From positions 7,236-71,235 of the forward strand of contig MPNW01000464.1 in NCBI GenBank assembly GCA_011800805.1: a stretch of 64,000 bases of DNA. Reading direction: 5' to 3'. The DNA comes from Hirudo medicinalis (Eukaryota; Annelida; Clitellata; Hirudinida; Hirudinidae). Both the position numbers and the translations under genes were made by a program. Below the pieces are notes generated by a model, which was not told where the DNA came from, made no database searches, and saw only the letters and a list, made by a program, of their open reading frames with translations. Below, one piece after another: positions 24,770 to 36,300 of the stretch (positions within the stretch are counted from its first letter, which is position 1; every line of letters begins with the position of its first letter).

Positions 24770-25385
24770 AGCTGCATTTTGCAGCTTCTCCAAACCAGGA
24801 TAAGATAGTTTTGTGGTTGCTTTTCAGATATTCAACTCATTTGGGGATCAGACAATGAGATTTTAAAACTTCGAAAATAAGAACCACCCTACTCTCTGTA
24901 TCCCAATACAGTGGAGCATTGATTATAAGGAAATAAATAATTTTCACCATTTAAAATTTTGATGCCAGCATCACACTCTAATTAGTTTATAAAGCATCAT
25001 CTTTGCAATCGAAAATTGATGAAGCTGTCTGAATCATTTTTAATGTTCTATTTCCCTAATTTCATCGACATTTATACTTTTTATACTCATTTTCTCATTT
25101 TTCCTTCATTCATTAGTCTTTTTCATGCTTTTTTCAAGTTCTAACAATCAACCATGTAATTGGAGTGATTAAGCACACAAATTAGTCTTCTTAAGCCACT
25201 ATAAATTAATGGTATGTTATGTTGGTAACAAATAAATAAATTGTTGATTAAGTTCATATCTGCAAACTAAAGTAAATTATTACTAATAAACTCTTTGAAA
25301 ATCTTTGATATCTCTGAAACTTGATAGCAGACCTTTATCCCCATGTTATAAAATTCACGGATTAATAGACGCTGATTTTTCTTAC
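24770..25385. other. No gene recognised
   Basis: AT-rich spacer without ORFs or repeats I can name. Confidence 0.45.
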
Positions 25386-25389
25386 AAAC

Positions 25390-27150
25390 AGTACTAAGAA
25401 ACTCCTACCACGGAGCTCACCGACAGGGAATCATCAGAGTAGTGCCCCCGTCACCGAACGTTTCGGCCCAAACCTCTTACGTTCTCAGGCGGGTGACCCT
25501 GTCGGTTATTACCCTACTTAAACCATCTACATCCACATCTACTACATCCATTATATGGTTATCGATTAAAGACGGCGACCTTTGCACATCGATACCATAT
25601 AATGCAAACTGAGCGTTATAATTTCTTTAAAGCGGCCGCCCTCACTTTGAAAATTACGCTCACCGGCAGCGCGCATATATCGCAATAAACACTCATTCGC
25701 GTTTCACGTCATTTTGCGAATGCGCGTGCCATCTCTTCACCAACCAAACCGCAATCTCTCCTTTCTTAGCAACGCTTACGCCTCTCATCTCCCAAATCCG
25801 GCATGATGCCGCCTCCGCGGCCTCCGACATTTTTTCGTAGCCTTATTTCTTTCCCGGTCCGACAAAACGATTTGAGTGAGGAACGTGTAGGCCGACTTCC
25901 CAACTAAACCTCTCGCTCTAACTTCAACGGGCATTAACTTTACCCGAAAACCGCTATCTTTTAGATCTTTCGCTAAATCAGAGTATTTCTTCGTTTTTAG
26001 CACATTACTCGCTTCGATCCTATCCTCCCACGGTACCGTCAACTCTACCAAAAAGCGTCTGACGACGATGCGAGAACAATCTCTGGCCTCCTGCCGCTAT
26101 CCCTAAGCAATTGGGGATAGTGTCTCAATCCTTCTAGGTTGGCTGCGACGGTCCAATCATTAAGCCTATGTGAGAATGTCTCTCCTCGGAGGGAGTTTGT
26201 TTTTCTTGCAGGGTAGTGAAAGCCCTCTCGCAAGAAATATACCTTCCGCTGCAATATAATCTTGCGAGAATTTACTCTGGCTACCACCATTTTGGTGGCT
26301 TCCACCACTTCCTTTAGGACCTTATTGTGTCGCCACGTGTACCGACCATTGTCGAGGGCATATTTGCAATTTGAGAGCACATGGTGGAGTGTCTCGGATT
26401 CACCGCAAAGCTCACATTTATAGTGTTCCGTCAAACCCCATCTTCGCAAATTGTCTATAGAAGGTAATTGGTCATAGATCGATCTTATCACAAAGGCCAA
26501 TCGATGTGGAGACATCTTCCATATCTCATTCCAACTGATGGACCGCTGAGCCACGTCCTCCCTCGTGATCCATTTATCTTGCTGTGACTGCTGCACTGCC
26601 TTTGTGACTCGCTCTCTCTCTCTCCATTTTCCTCCTCCTATCTCGGATTATAAGTTCTGCTCTAACCGTTGAGCAGGATTTGACCATTTTGCGAAGTGGT
26701 TCCAACCTACAGCATGACGGCAGGTCTGAATAGGACTTCGCATTTCCTAAAACGTCAGTTCTGAAACTGACTTATCAATTTCTGATGTCCGCAGAGTTGT
26801 TTAGCATCCACTGCGTTCTTATTTTGGAGACCTTATACTCCTCCACTATGGATCTCAGAGGTAGCTCTTGCTATAGAGGGCAACAGATGACACCCTGGAG
26901 GTAGCCCAAGCCATGATCTGATGCATCTGTTAACTCTTCTCTAACTCTTCGACTGTCGGCAAACCGATCTCTTAGATCGTCAATGGCCACAGCAGCCTTG
27001 GAAGAGCACAAACTGGAACAACCACACCTTGGACTTCTCTGCAATGGTGCCTCTCCGATTACCTGCAACTCCTGAATAGCTAGCCTGACTATGTCGCTTT
27101 CTTGGATTTTATCGGTGAGGGAATCATTAAAACGACCCAGGCTTTTAACC
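25390..27150 (-). mobile_element. R2-like LINE with RLE endonuclease, 5'-truncated (copy 1)
   Basis: Minus-strand remnant of a non-LTR element whose ORF ends in a restriction-like endonuclease. From high to low coordinates: a thumb-type region (27068-26871), a linker VQQSQQDKW, then a zinc motif CELCGESETLHHVLSNC and GRYTWRHNKVLKEVVEA (26596-26045). The endonuclease part follows: LRHYPQLLRDSGRRPEIVL, then [14 protein letters not shown] in the next frame (26051-25785). The order Cys/His knuckle, RPD-like, ELTVPWE is characteristic of this group. The 3' UTR (25390-25785) contains GGGTGACCCTGTCGGTTATT, shared with the copy at 31228. Two frames mean it is inactive. Confidence 0.8.
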
Positions 27151-27254
27151 GGTTCCTCGGAGACTGTGGGAACCCGCTGTCTATGACTGCGTGAACAAGA
27201 AGAAGGAAACGAGCAGCAGCAACAGCCAGATTTTAATGAAGTGGCTGGTCCATC

Positions 27255-27870
27255 AACAAGATGAGATTCTATCAGCAGAGGCTAGAAGGTCAAGAAGAGT
27301 CGTCAAGTCCGTTTTTGCCAATTGACCATTATTTTGTTAGTCCTACTACATCAACTTGCAGCAGTGGAAAGTTTGCTGTTCTGTCTCAAGATGGATGCTC
27401 GTCAGGAGCCAGTGACTGCAGCCATTTTGATCTATGGCAAGAAAACGTACCCTTTGGATTTTGAGTCTGAGGACCCTGCGAAGAAAGCAGCTTTTTGTGC
27501 TCAGCTTGCTAAAAAGTTGATTGAGAAAGTCAGTCAGTATGGATACATTTGGCTTTGTGTCAGACAGTGAAGCAAAAATGGTCAAGGTTCGTGAATTCAG
27601 CCAATTCTGAATGGCGAGATCTGATGGTCTATGGTTGTGCTAGTCATGCATTGAACTTGGTGGAGTCAAAAACCACTCTCGCGGCTGTCCAGGACAAAAT
27701 TGTTGACGCATAAAATATTTCAAAGATCACCAGCATCCTGCAGGGCTTCTGAAAGAGTCTGGAGGAATATTCCCTCAACTCCCAAACAACATGATGGATA
27801 AGTCAGAGAGCATGTCTGGAGACATTTTTGTTCAACTACGAGCGCTATGGAGACATCATGGACAGTGAAG
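27255..27870 (+). mobile_element. hAT transposase fragment
   Basis: In shifted frames on the plus strand it reads YGCASHALNLVESKTTLAAV, then VQDKIVDA, then HPAGLLKESGGIFPQLP, the hAT pattern around the central catalytic region (usually GC.AH.LNLL...PQLP...RWNS). The RWNS step is replaced by a diverged stretch. It sits between two oppositely oriented R2-like LINE copies. Confidence 0.65.
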
Positions 27871-27919
27871 GTGATGCTAAGCCTTTGAACGCAAAGAAAT
27901 TTATTATCAAACGCGCAGT

Positions 27920-29065
27920 AATGTGGCGTTGGTTTCTGTGACGAAGTGGATCTTCTTTCAGGTGGCGGGGCGTCGAATCCCAACCATTCAGGAGGAGTCG
28001 GTCAAGAGCCTAGGGAGAGTGTCTGACGAAATCCTCAAGGACGGAAATCAAGAAGCTGCTACACGGAGAATGATGAAAAAGAGTTTGGAGGCGATTGGTG
28101 GAGTGTCTCTTCCCGAAGATTCAAGGTGTGGCTAGTAGAGTTTGTACTCCTCCGAAGACTATTGTGGCCGTTGATAATGTACGAAATTAGCCTGCCTACA
28201 GTGGAAGCGCTGGGGCGGTACATCAACCGATATACATAGCGGCACAACCAAGTACTGAAAATAGTGGTCGAAGCAATGGAAGCAGCCCGTTCAAAGCAAA
28301 CGCTCGCGAGTCCGTCCCACAAAGGAGGATGTACTTTCTGCGAGAAGGCGCATCGCAGTATTAGTGCAATAAGTGCAAAAACTCCAGGGAGAGATTTCCT
28401 AAAGAACGCAAATGATTGGTTGACCGCAGCCGACATCGGAGGAATGAGACACTATCCCCAGGTGATTCAGGAGAGTGGACGTAGGCCATACGCAATAATG
28501 GCATCCACGAAGACAGACACCGTCATTTTGGTAGAGTTGACAGTTCCTGGGGAAGACAGAATAGAACTAAGCAATGTGCTCAAAGAAGAGAAGTGCTCCG
28601 AGCACACGATGGAACTGATGGACAAAGTATAGAGGCATTTCCTCGCCATTGAAGTTGGACTAGTTGGCAGATCCAATTACAATTTCCTCAGAGAAATTGG
28701 CCTGCCAAGCAGAGAAAGAATGTCGACAGCAGCTGAAACGACGTCCAATTGGCTATGGACAAAAAGAGGTAGCCAATAGCGTGTCTTCATCGAGCAGCCA
28801 GCGGCAGGAAACAGGAGACTCCTCTCAGTCGATGCACGCTGATAGGCTTATATAAACAGCGCAACAGGAGGCCGACTTTCAGTTCGAAGAAAAGCGTGCT
28901 CGAAGAAAGGGGAAAGAAGGAAGGTTGTGAAGGGGGAGATGCATGGAGATGAAAACTAACAATCCAGCAGGGACACCCGGCTGGTTACCGGGTGCAGCCC
29001 ATCTCCAGAGAGCGTCAGGAGATCAGGGCCGCTTAAATCCTCTGAGGATTTCCTGCTGGTACTCT
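27920..29065 (+). mobile_element. R2-like LINE with RLE endonuclease (copy 2)
   Basis: Plus-strand remnant of the same family as copy 1. It begins with an RT/thumb region (GRRIPTIQEESVKSLGRVSD, then a KVW...LLRRLLWPL stretch). A deletion then joins this to GRYINRY and the linker VVEAMEAARSKQ. The endonuclease end is clear: MRHYPQVIQESGRRPYAIM and LVELTVPGEDRIELSNVL. In ELTVPGED a Gly replaces the usual Trp. A 3' UTR-like stretch with GGGACACCCGGCTGGTTACC follows. Confidence 0.75.
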
Positions 29066-30397
29066 GCAGTCCCAGAGTTTCTTAATCTGAAGCAACTTGA
29101 TCACGTTGCTGAAACATCAATCTGTTTCAAGATGATTCCAAGAACTTGGTTGATTGCGTAAGAGGTTGACTTAAACTTCTGAAGGATCAGGACATCAAAG
29201 AAGATGTTCTTGTTCAAGATGAGATCAATGACAGGTTCAGAAGTACCGACTGGCATGAGCCGGCATTTGGACAACAGAAACCAAGAAGAAAAACTTTTCT
29301 TTCTTCATCAAATTTCGAGGCTCCTTTCTATGGACCAACAAGATGGAAGAATGCTTTGACATGGAAGATCTGGAATTGGAAGGAGAAAGTGAATCTGGAG
29401 ACTAGTATTGTAAGGACAATGAAACTAAATACATGTAATGTGTTTGAACTAAGAATTTCTGACTGTAAAATGTTTATGTAAATTTTAGAAATACAAACCT
29501 TTCAAAGAAAACTAAATAAGTTTGCCTTATTTTGCCAACGAAAAACTTTGAAAATGATAATTCTGGTAAAAATCTAAAAATACCGAAAATCCCAAGACCA
29601 TTTTCAAGACCAAGAAGATTTTCGGGATTATCCCGCGGGCGGGATTCTTTCCATCCCAACCCTGATTATCAAGAGGTTCGACGACTTATTTAAATTAGAC
29701 ATAAAGTGAATCCTCTCGAAAATACTATCAAGCTTTCTTCAATTTCCGTCAAGTTTTCACTATGTAGTAGACTTCTCAAGCCTTTCATCAGTCAAATCTA
29801 ATTAATTTATCCAAAAGGATACAATTTCTCAATTTTATATGATATTGGTTCACCTAAGAATTTTCAACCTCGACGGTTCGGATAATAACGAGTGTGAACA
29901 CTGCCACTAACTTCCATAAATAACAATAAAAAATAAAATATCACAATCACATTAAAAATCAACCGTTAAAGATAAAAATGCGTTTAATACCTTAAAAGAT
30001 AGATTTAAAATTGAGGTATTTGCTTATGGTATATAAACTTTCTAAAGTTTTTAGTTGCATTTTTATCGTGAATTTTGACGTAAAAGCCAAAACTTGATAT
30101 CGAGCCTAACAGTTTAATAAATAATAATTGCATATTTGAAAGCTTAAGAACATAACCTTTTAAAGTATGAGTATTTTTTAGAGTCTATCACTCTAGAATG
30201 AGTCTAAAATTAATTTCGGGTATTTAAGTGAAAATGTAAAAATTGCCGTTTGTTTAAATTGTATTCTCCTGTAATTGAAATAGGAAAGATTTGAGAGCTA
30301 ATCTATTTATTATGATGTTTATTAGGTTATTCGAAGCGTCCAATTGCTCACTATATTAAAATAGAAGCTTATAGTTCATAACAGTAACTCATCTTAG
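29066..30397. other. No gene recognised; region before first visible pyruvate kinase exon
   Basis: I looked here for the N-terminal pyruvate kinase exon (expected to end ...CTIG or similar) and did not find it. A stretch at 29200-29410 is open in one frame (EDVLVQDEINDRFRSTDWHE) without known homology. Confidence 0.35.
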
Positions 30398-33300
30398 GGC
30401 CAGCAAGTCAGAATGTGGATATGATGGAAAAAATGTTCGAAGCAGGATGCGGAATCGTGAGGTTGAACTTTTCGCATGGTTCGTACGAGGTTAGCTGATC
30501 TTATCTGATTTGCAAAGGAATCGTAGATCCAAAAAGAAAAATAATAAATATTGATTTCTTTACAAATATTTATCAAATGATCAATGACTTAAGGGTTCTC
30601 AAACTTATTTTGGTCAGCGCCTCCCCTCTTTCGAAACACGATTAATGATAAATAAAAAACAACCATTGAGTAAAAAGGACCATTTGTAGCGAACAATGGA
30701 GAATTGTATAGTTAATAAAACAATGTTTCCATTGAAAAACACTACATAAATCAAACTATTCGAAGAAAATCCACTTAGGAACCAGCGGTTCCCGACATCC
30801 TCTCTGGCATTCGTAGCAATTGCAGAGGTCATTTGAAAGCAAATTTCGTTTAATTTTCCGACTACAAATTTTACTTGATTTACTTTTTTTCTTATATTAC
30901 GTAGGTGCATTTTAAATGTTATCGCAAGTAGGAATCGCTAAAATTTACATGAACTACATTCATTCATTACTAGAACTGCAATGTTTATTTAAACAAACTC
31001 TACAACTCAACAACGCTTGAGAACGGACAGTTAGGAAAGGCATCCAGAGATCTCGCATAATAATTCCTACATCCCCATTTTATGCAATTTTAAGTTCAGA
31101 TAAGCCCATCTGAAGCCTCGTGCGCTTGGCATATGTGTCCTATGCTAGATTCTAATCAGCAATCATTTCATCTTTGGCCTGACTTCCACCAAATCGCTTC
31201 TTCCATTGTTGACTTTGCAACCTCCGGTTGTACTGAGAAACTCCTACTAGGGAGCCTACTGACAGGGAATCATCGAACGTGTCGGCCCAAACTCTTGACC
31301 TTCGAGGGGGGCGCACCCGTTGATCAGGTAGGTGTCTCTGTCGGTTATTTCCATACTTTTTACCATATTATCTACCTTACCCATTTGCATTTTCTTTGAA
31401 GCGGCCGCCTTTACTTGGGGTGCAAGTGGTTCAGAGGGTAGCGTTCCTGCGAACGAAGGTAAAAGTAACAGTCGTTACGTGTCGTGTTCGAAACCCAGCT
31501 TGCACCACCACAAAGCGCCCCTGGGAGCCGGCACTATATAAATGGTCTAAGCGCCCCTGACGTTCACGCTTATGGCGCTATATAAATAAACACACTTACT
31601 TTACTTAATTACTTTACTTTGAAAATTAAGACGCCATCGGACGCGCACATCTATTGCATTTTTTTTTTAATTTAGAGAAATTTTATTCAACAAACTACCT
31701 TGAACACGAAACATTAAAGCTACAAAATAAACTAAAATAAAATAACTCAAGAGTCAGCTTTAAGGAAGCTCACGGTCATTCCGTTTTAAGTCATTTGCGA
31801 ACCGAACTGCATATCTTTCCTAGAACCCCTTTTGGCCTCTCATCTCCAAAAGCCAGCACGATGCCTCCCACATTTTTATCATAGTGTTGGTTCTTTCCCG
31901 GCTCGATAAACCGATTTGACTGAGGTGTGTTTAGGACTATTCGCCGACCAAGCCCCAACATCACCCGAAGTCCGCTATCTTCCAGATCTTTCGCTATGTC
32001 GGAGTATTTCTCCGTTTTCAGCACATTGCTTGCTTCGATCCTATCCTCCCACGGTAATGTCAATTCTACTAAAATGAAAGCACATATTTTTAAAAATGTG
32101 GATTCCAAACTTGGATGCAATACTCTAGATGAGGTCTCACCAATGCTTTATACAATCTCAGAATTACATAATTATCCCTACTTCTGTTCGCTACCATTCC
32201 AAGGACATTATTTGATTTTTTTTTAACTTCCATGCACTTTAGAGATGTTTTAATGTCCTCATACGTATTATCATACCCAGGTCAGACTTTCGAGATCAGA
32301 CTACTTCAAAAAGTTTCTTCTAAATTCATATTCTACTTTTACATCCCTATTTTCCATACGCATGATGGAGCATTTGTCTACATTGAAAAGCATATTTCCA
32401 AATCATTGATAACAATAGTAGCATAGTCATTCCATGCTAAATTTCACGCTCATAATAATAGTCACAAATCTTTTTGTCAGCCCTGTTCAGATATTAACAT
32501 ATTTTTTTTTTCAATCTCAGCATCAGGCTGATTTGCAGTCTTTCTCTGAGAAGGATATCAAAGCGCTTCAAGATTTGAGCCCGAAGTCTGCCTACCTAGC
32601 CGTCTCTATTTCCATTTCAAATCTATTCAAAATTCATTTTTTTTACTCCTCAGCTTTGACATTTCTATTCCAATGTACAATGTACTATTTCCCCGCAAAC
32701 GCTTGGGTGAACTTTATGAGAAATTAAAATAATACATGGCGCTGCGGTGAGAATACAAACTATTAACGCTTCGTACACTTACGCTGCACCCAGCCTTTGC
32801 AATATTCGCAAGGCAAAATAGAAAAGTTTTGACAGACTTCAAAAGAATCGTTATAAAATCCTCTCATATTTGATAACCTTTTTTCCTGATGGTAACTTTG
32901 AAAGTGTCCGCGTTTTGTTTTCAATGAAAGCAAAAGGAGAATGACAGCCACACGATATCGATGCATCAACTTGGAGACATTCGAATTCAGGAATAGAATC
33001 AAAATATGGGAGCTTTGAGCTTGTTAACTGAGCCAATGACCTGGAAGGGGGAAACGTCATTTGGCGATGCAGCATCCCCAGAGCTGAAATAAAACCATCA
33101 GCTTTGCGAAAAAATGAAAAAATAAAAATAAAAAGATATTTCGTTGACTTTATAGACGAAACTAATCTTACTTTTCTGGTAACCTATATGATATAATGAA
33201 TCAAATATTACAGTATCATCAACAAACTATTGAGAATGCCAGAGCCGCAGCGGCCAAGCATTGGCTACCTATTTGCATCGCATTGGATACGAAAGGACCG

Positions 33301-36300
33301 GAGATTAGAACAGGAATTGTTAAAGGGGTAACTTGCATTTTATCTTCACAGTTGCTGCAATATAAATTTTAGTTAGTAGTGACATTACATCCAAAGCTCA
33401 GGCCAAACATATATTTCACACGAAAAGGTTGGCTGGGACAGTTTGACACTGACAAACAAACAAAATTCACATTTTACAATCGGTTGTATTTTAAATCACT
33501 CAAGGGTACCCAGGAATCCGTGGAATTGACTGCTGGTTCCATGGTAACACTAACTATCGACGAATCTTTCAAAGAATCCTGTGATGACAAAAATATATTT
33601 GTGGATTACAAGAACATCATTAATGTTCTCAATGTAGGAAAGGTGGTCCTGATTGACGACGGAGCGATATCTTTGATCGTGAGAGAAAAAGGCTGGATAT
33701 TTTTAAAATTTGTATTTAGCTCATTTACATTGTAACACAAATGATGTAACACACCTAGTTGAATCGCGATAGCGAATTTGAGACGTGAGTCTGACCTTTT
33801 ATTGGCCAAGAAAACGTGACGTTATTTCATGTAATATTTATGATCTAGGTGCCAATTTTTTGAAGTGTGAAGTAGAATATGGATCCGTCCTTCAAAGTTT
33901 GAAAGGGGTGAACCTACCAGGTACAGATGTTGACCTTCCTGCGGTATCTGAAAAAGATGTGCAAGATATTCTTTTTGGAATAGACCAAGGAGTAAATTAT
34001 CAGTTTCATCAAATTAAATTTTACAATTTTATGTTATTCTATTTCATTAACTTCTCAATCTTACGGTATTTCTTGAAACTGACATAATGTGTCTTGCCTG
34101 CTGTCTTGTAACTCCATGTTAACTCAACTGTCGTAATACTATTTGTTATGCTTTTAGATTGATGTAATTTTCGCTTCATTCATAAGAAATGGGGACGGAG
34201 TGAGAAGCATAAGGCAAATACTGGGAGAAAAGGGAAAGAAAATAAAAATATTTTCAAAAATAGAATGTCGAGAAGCTTGTAAAAGGTTTGTAAAGATTAT
34301 AATGTAAGGGCACTGATAACACATACCAAAATATACTGTTCCATCTCTGGCGACAAAACATTAATTTTTGTAATTAAGTTTATATTGATTAAATTTATAA
34401 TTGTTATATTGCACTATGGCAGATAATTAAGCTTATAGCATCCGACACCAGATCCAAAATTCCAACACATTCCCAGATTCCCCTCGGCATCCCACAATAT
34501 CCAATATTCCTATTCAGCGAATAATCACACAACTGATCGTTTTGCAACAACTGACAACAAGGATTGCGTAAATGTGGTATTTACAGGAAATACCACCCAC
34601 TTGTCAACTGAATAATTACTGAATAAAACTATAAATTCGGCAAATAAAGATGTCGTTTATAACAATACTATAGATTTAATGAAATTCTGGAGGCTTCCGA
34701 TGGCATAATGATTGCAAGGGGTGATCTGGGAGTTGAAATTCCAATGGAAAAAGTCATCATAGTGCAGAAAATGATTACTGCAAGATCATTGCGTGCGGGA
34801 AAGCCAGTGATATGCGCCACTCAGGTAGGTCGTTGCAAGTGCGATTGGAAGAGTGATGCTTTGGCGTTATAAAATAACAATTAAATGGTATTATTACTTA
34901 CATAAAAAAATTTAATGCAGATGTTAGAAAGCATGACAGTAAACGCCCGACCAACAAGAGCTGAACTTTCCGATGTATCTAATGCAGTCATGGATAGCGT
35001 TGATTGTATTATGCTATCAGGCGAATCTGCCAAAGGAAACTGGCCATTAGCTTGCATCGATGTGATGAGTAGAGTGCGTAGAGTCGTTTGTCTTGCAATT
35101 TTAAAGTCATTAGATGAAATAACTAAATTGGCGTTACCATCTAAAGAAGTGGTTCCAAGACTTATTTTGCTCACCCACCCTCATCAGAGCACACCCTCAG
35201 GGATATTCAGAGTAGTTTCCCCTTCAAAAATTTCGGCTCTTTAAGTCTCCTAATGTTTTCGAGACGAGGAAATGCCCCGTCGTTTTTCAATGGTTTATTG
35301 ATATCGGAGATTGACGGCTTTCTCCAGCCTTCCTGCAATGGTTTCAGAGGACTTTCTCTGGCTTCTTCTGTGCCAGGTCCAGAATGAGGCCGCTTTGGCC
35401 TTCGTTCTTTCTCTGCTGGACAAATCTATTTTAGTGAGGAAAGCATAAGTCTACTTACTAGACCCCTGACTAGACCCCTTACGTAAACCTCGATGGGAAA
35501 AGGTCTGACTGAGGTCCATCTACAGATCTGCATATTGTAAATGGTGGAGAGATTAAAAAGTTCCTTTTCTTCACTTCACATAGGGAATTCAAAAGAACAG
35601 CTAAATATGAAATACAAATATCCAGTTGCAAACACTTGAAAAAACGTATACGAACTTAATATACATGTATTTAAATAAAAGTACATGCATTAATTGTGGT
35701 CTGGAAATTCTGTTTGAACTTACGCCAAACATAACAAAATTCGAAATTATTATTATTATCATTATTATTATTAATTGTTTTCCTTTATTTTCTCAGCCAA
35801 ACAAACGAATAAACATAATCGTAGATCAAAAACCCAAACCAATATAAAGCTCCCCTTCTGGGACTGAGAGAACCCCAAGATATCATATGCAAACCACAGC
35901 AAATCAACATTTAAAACTAAGTCCGTGCATTACACAATAAATGTCATCGCTACAAGCCAACTCTTTTCCGCCAGCGCTTTTGCGTTTTTCGCTTACGATG
36001 TTTCCACATGAGGTAAGTGCCAGAGAGAGCTGCCGTTGACAAATTCATTAACATGCTTCTGGAGAAGCCGAGGCCACGCCAAGAAGAGTACGATTTAGAT
36101 GAGATCACTCCTCTCCAGTTGCAAACGAATGCAGTCACATAAACCTTCGGAGGAGGGAATTCACCCGGATTGTTGTTTGTCATCTATACATGAATGTCTT
36201 TGTCATCATATTTTTACACTTTGGATGTATGCACTTCGTCTAATGGGGCTGTGTCAGAGACGATGGTCTCGCAGACTATGGACTGATCCTTCTCCCATGC

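Noticed and set aside
32434..32727. [11 protein letters not shown] as an extra or duplicated pyruvate kinase exon
   Set aside because: It resembles VSEKDVQDI only over a few residues, lies out of order (before exon 2) and lacks the flanking conserved residues.
32763..33002. PHD finger gene ([14 protein letters not shown])
   Set aside because: Only part of the Cys/His set is present and no other exon was found; kept only as a remark in the intron entry.
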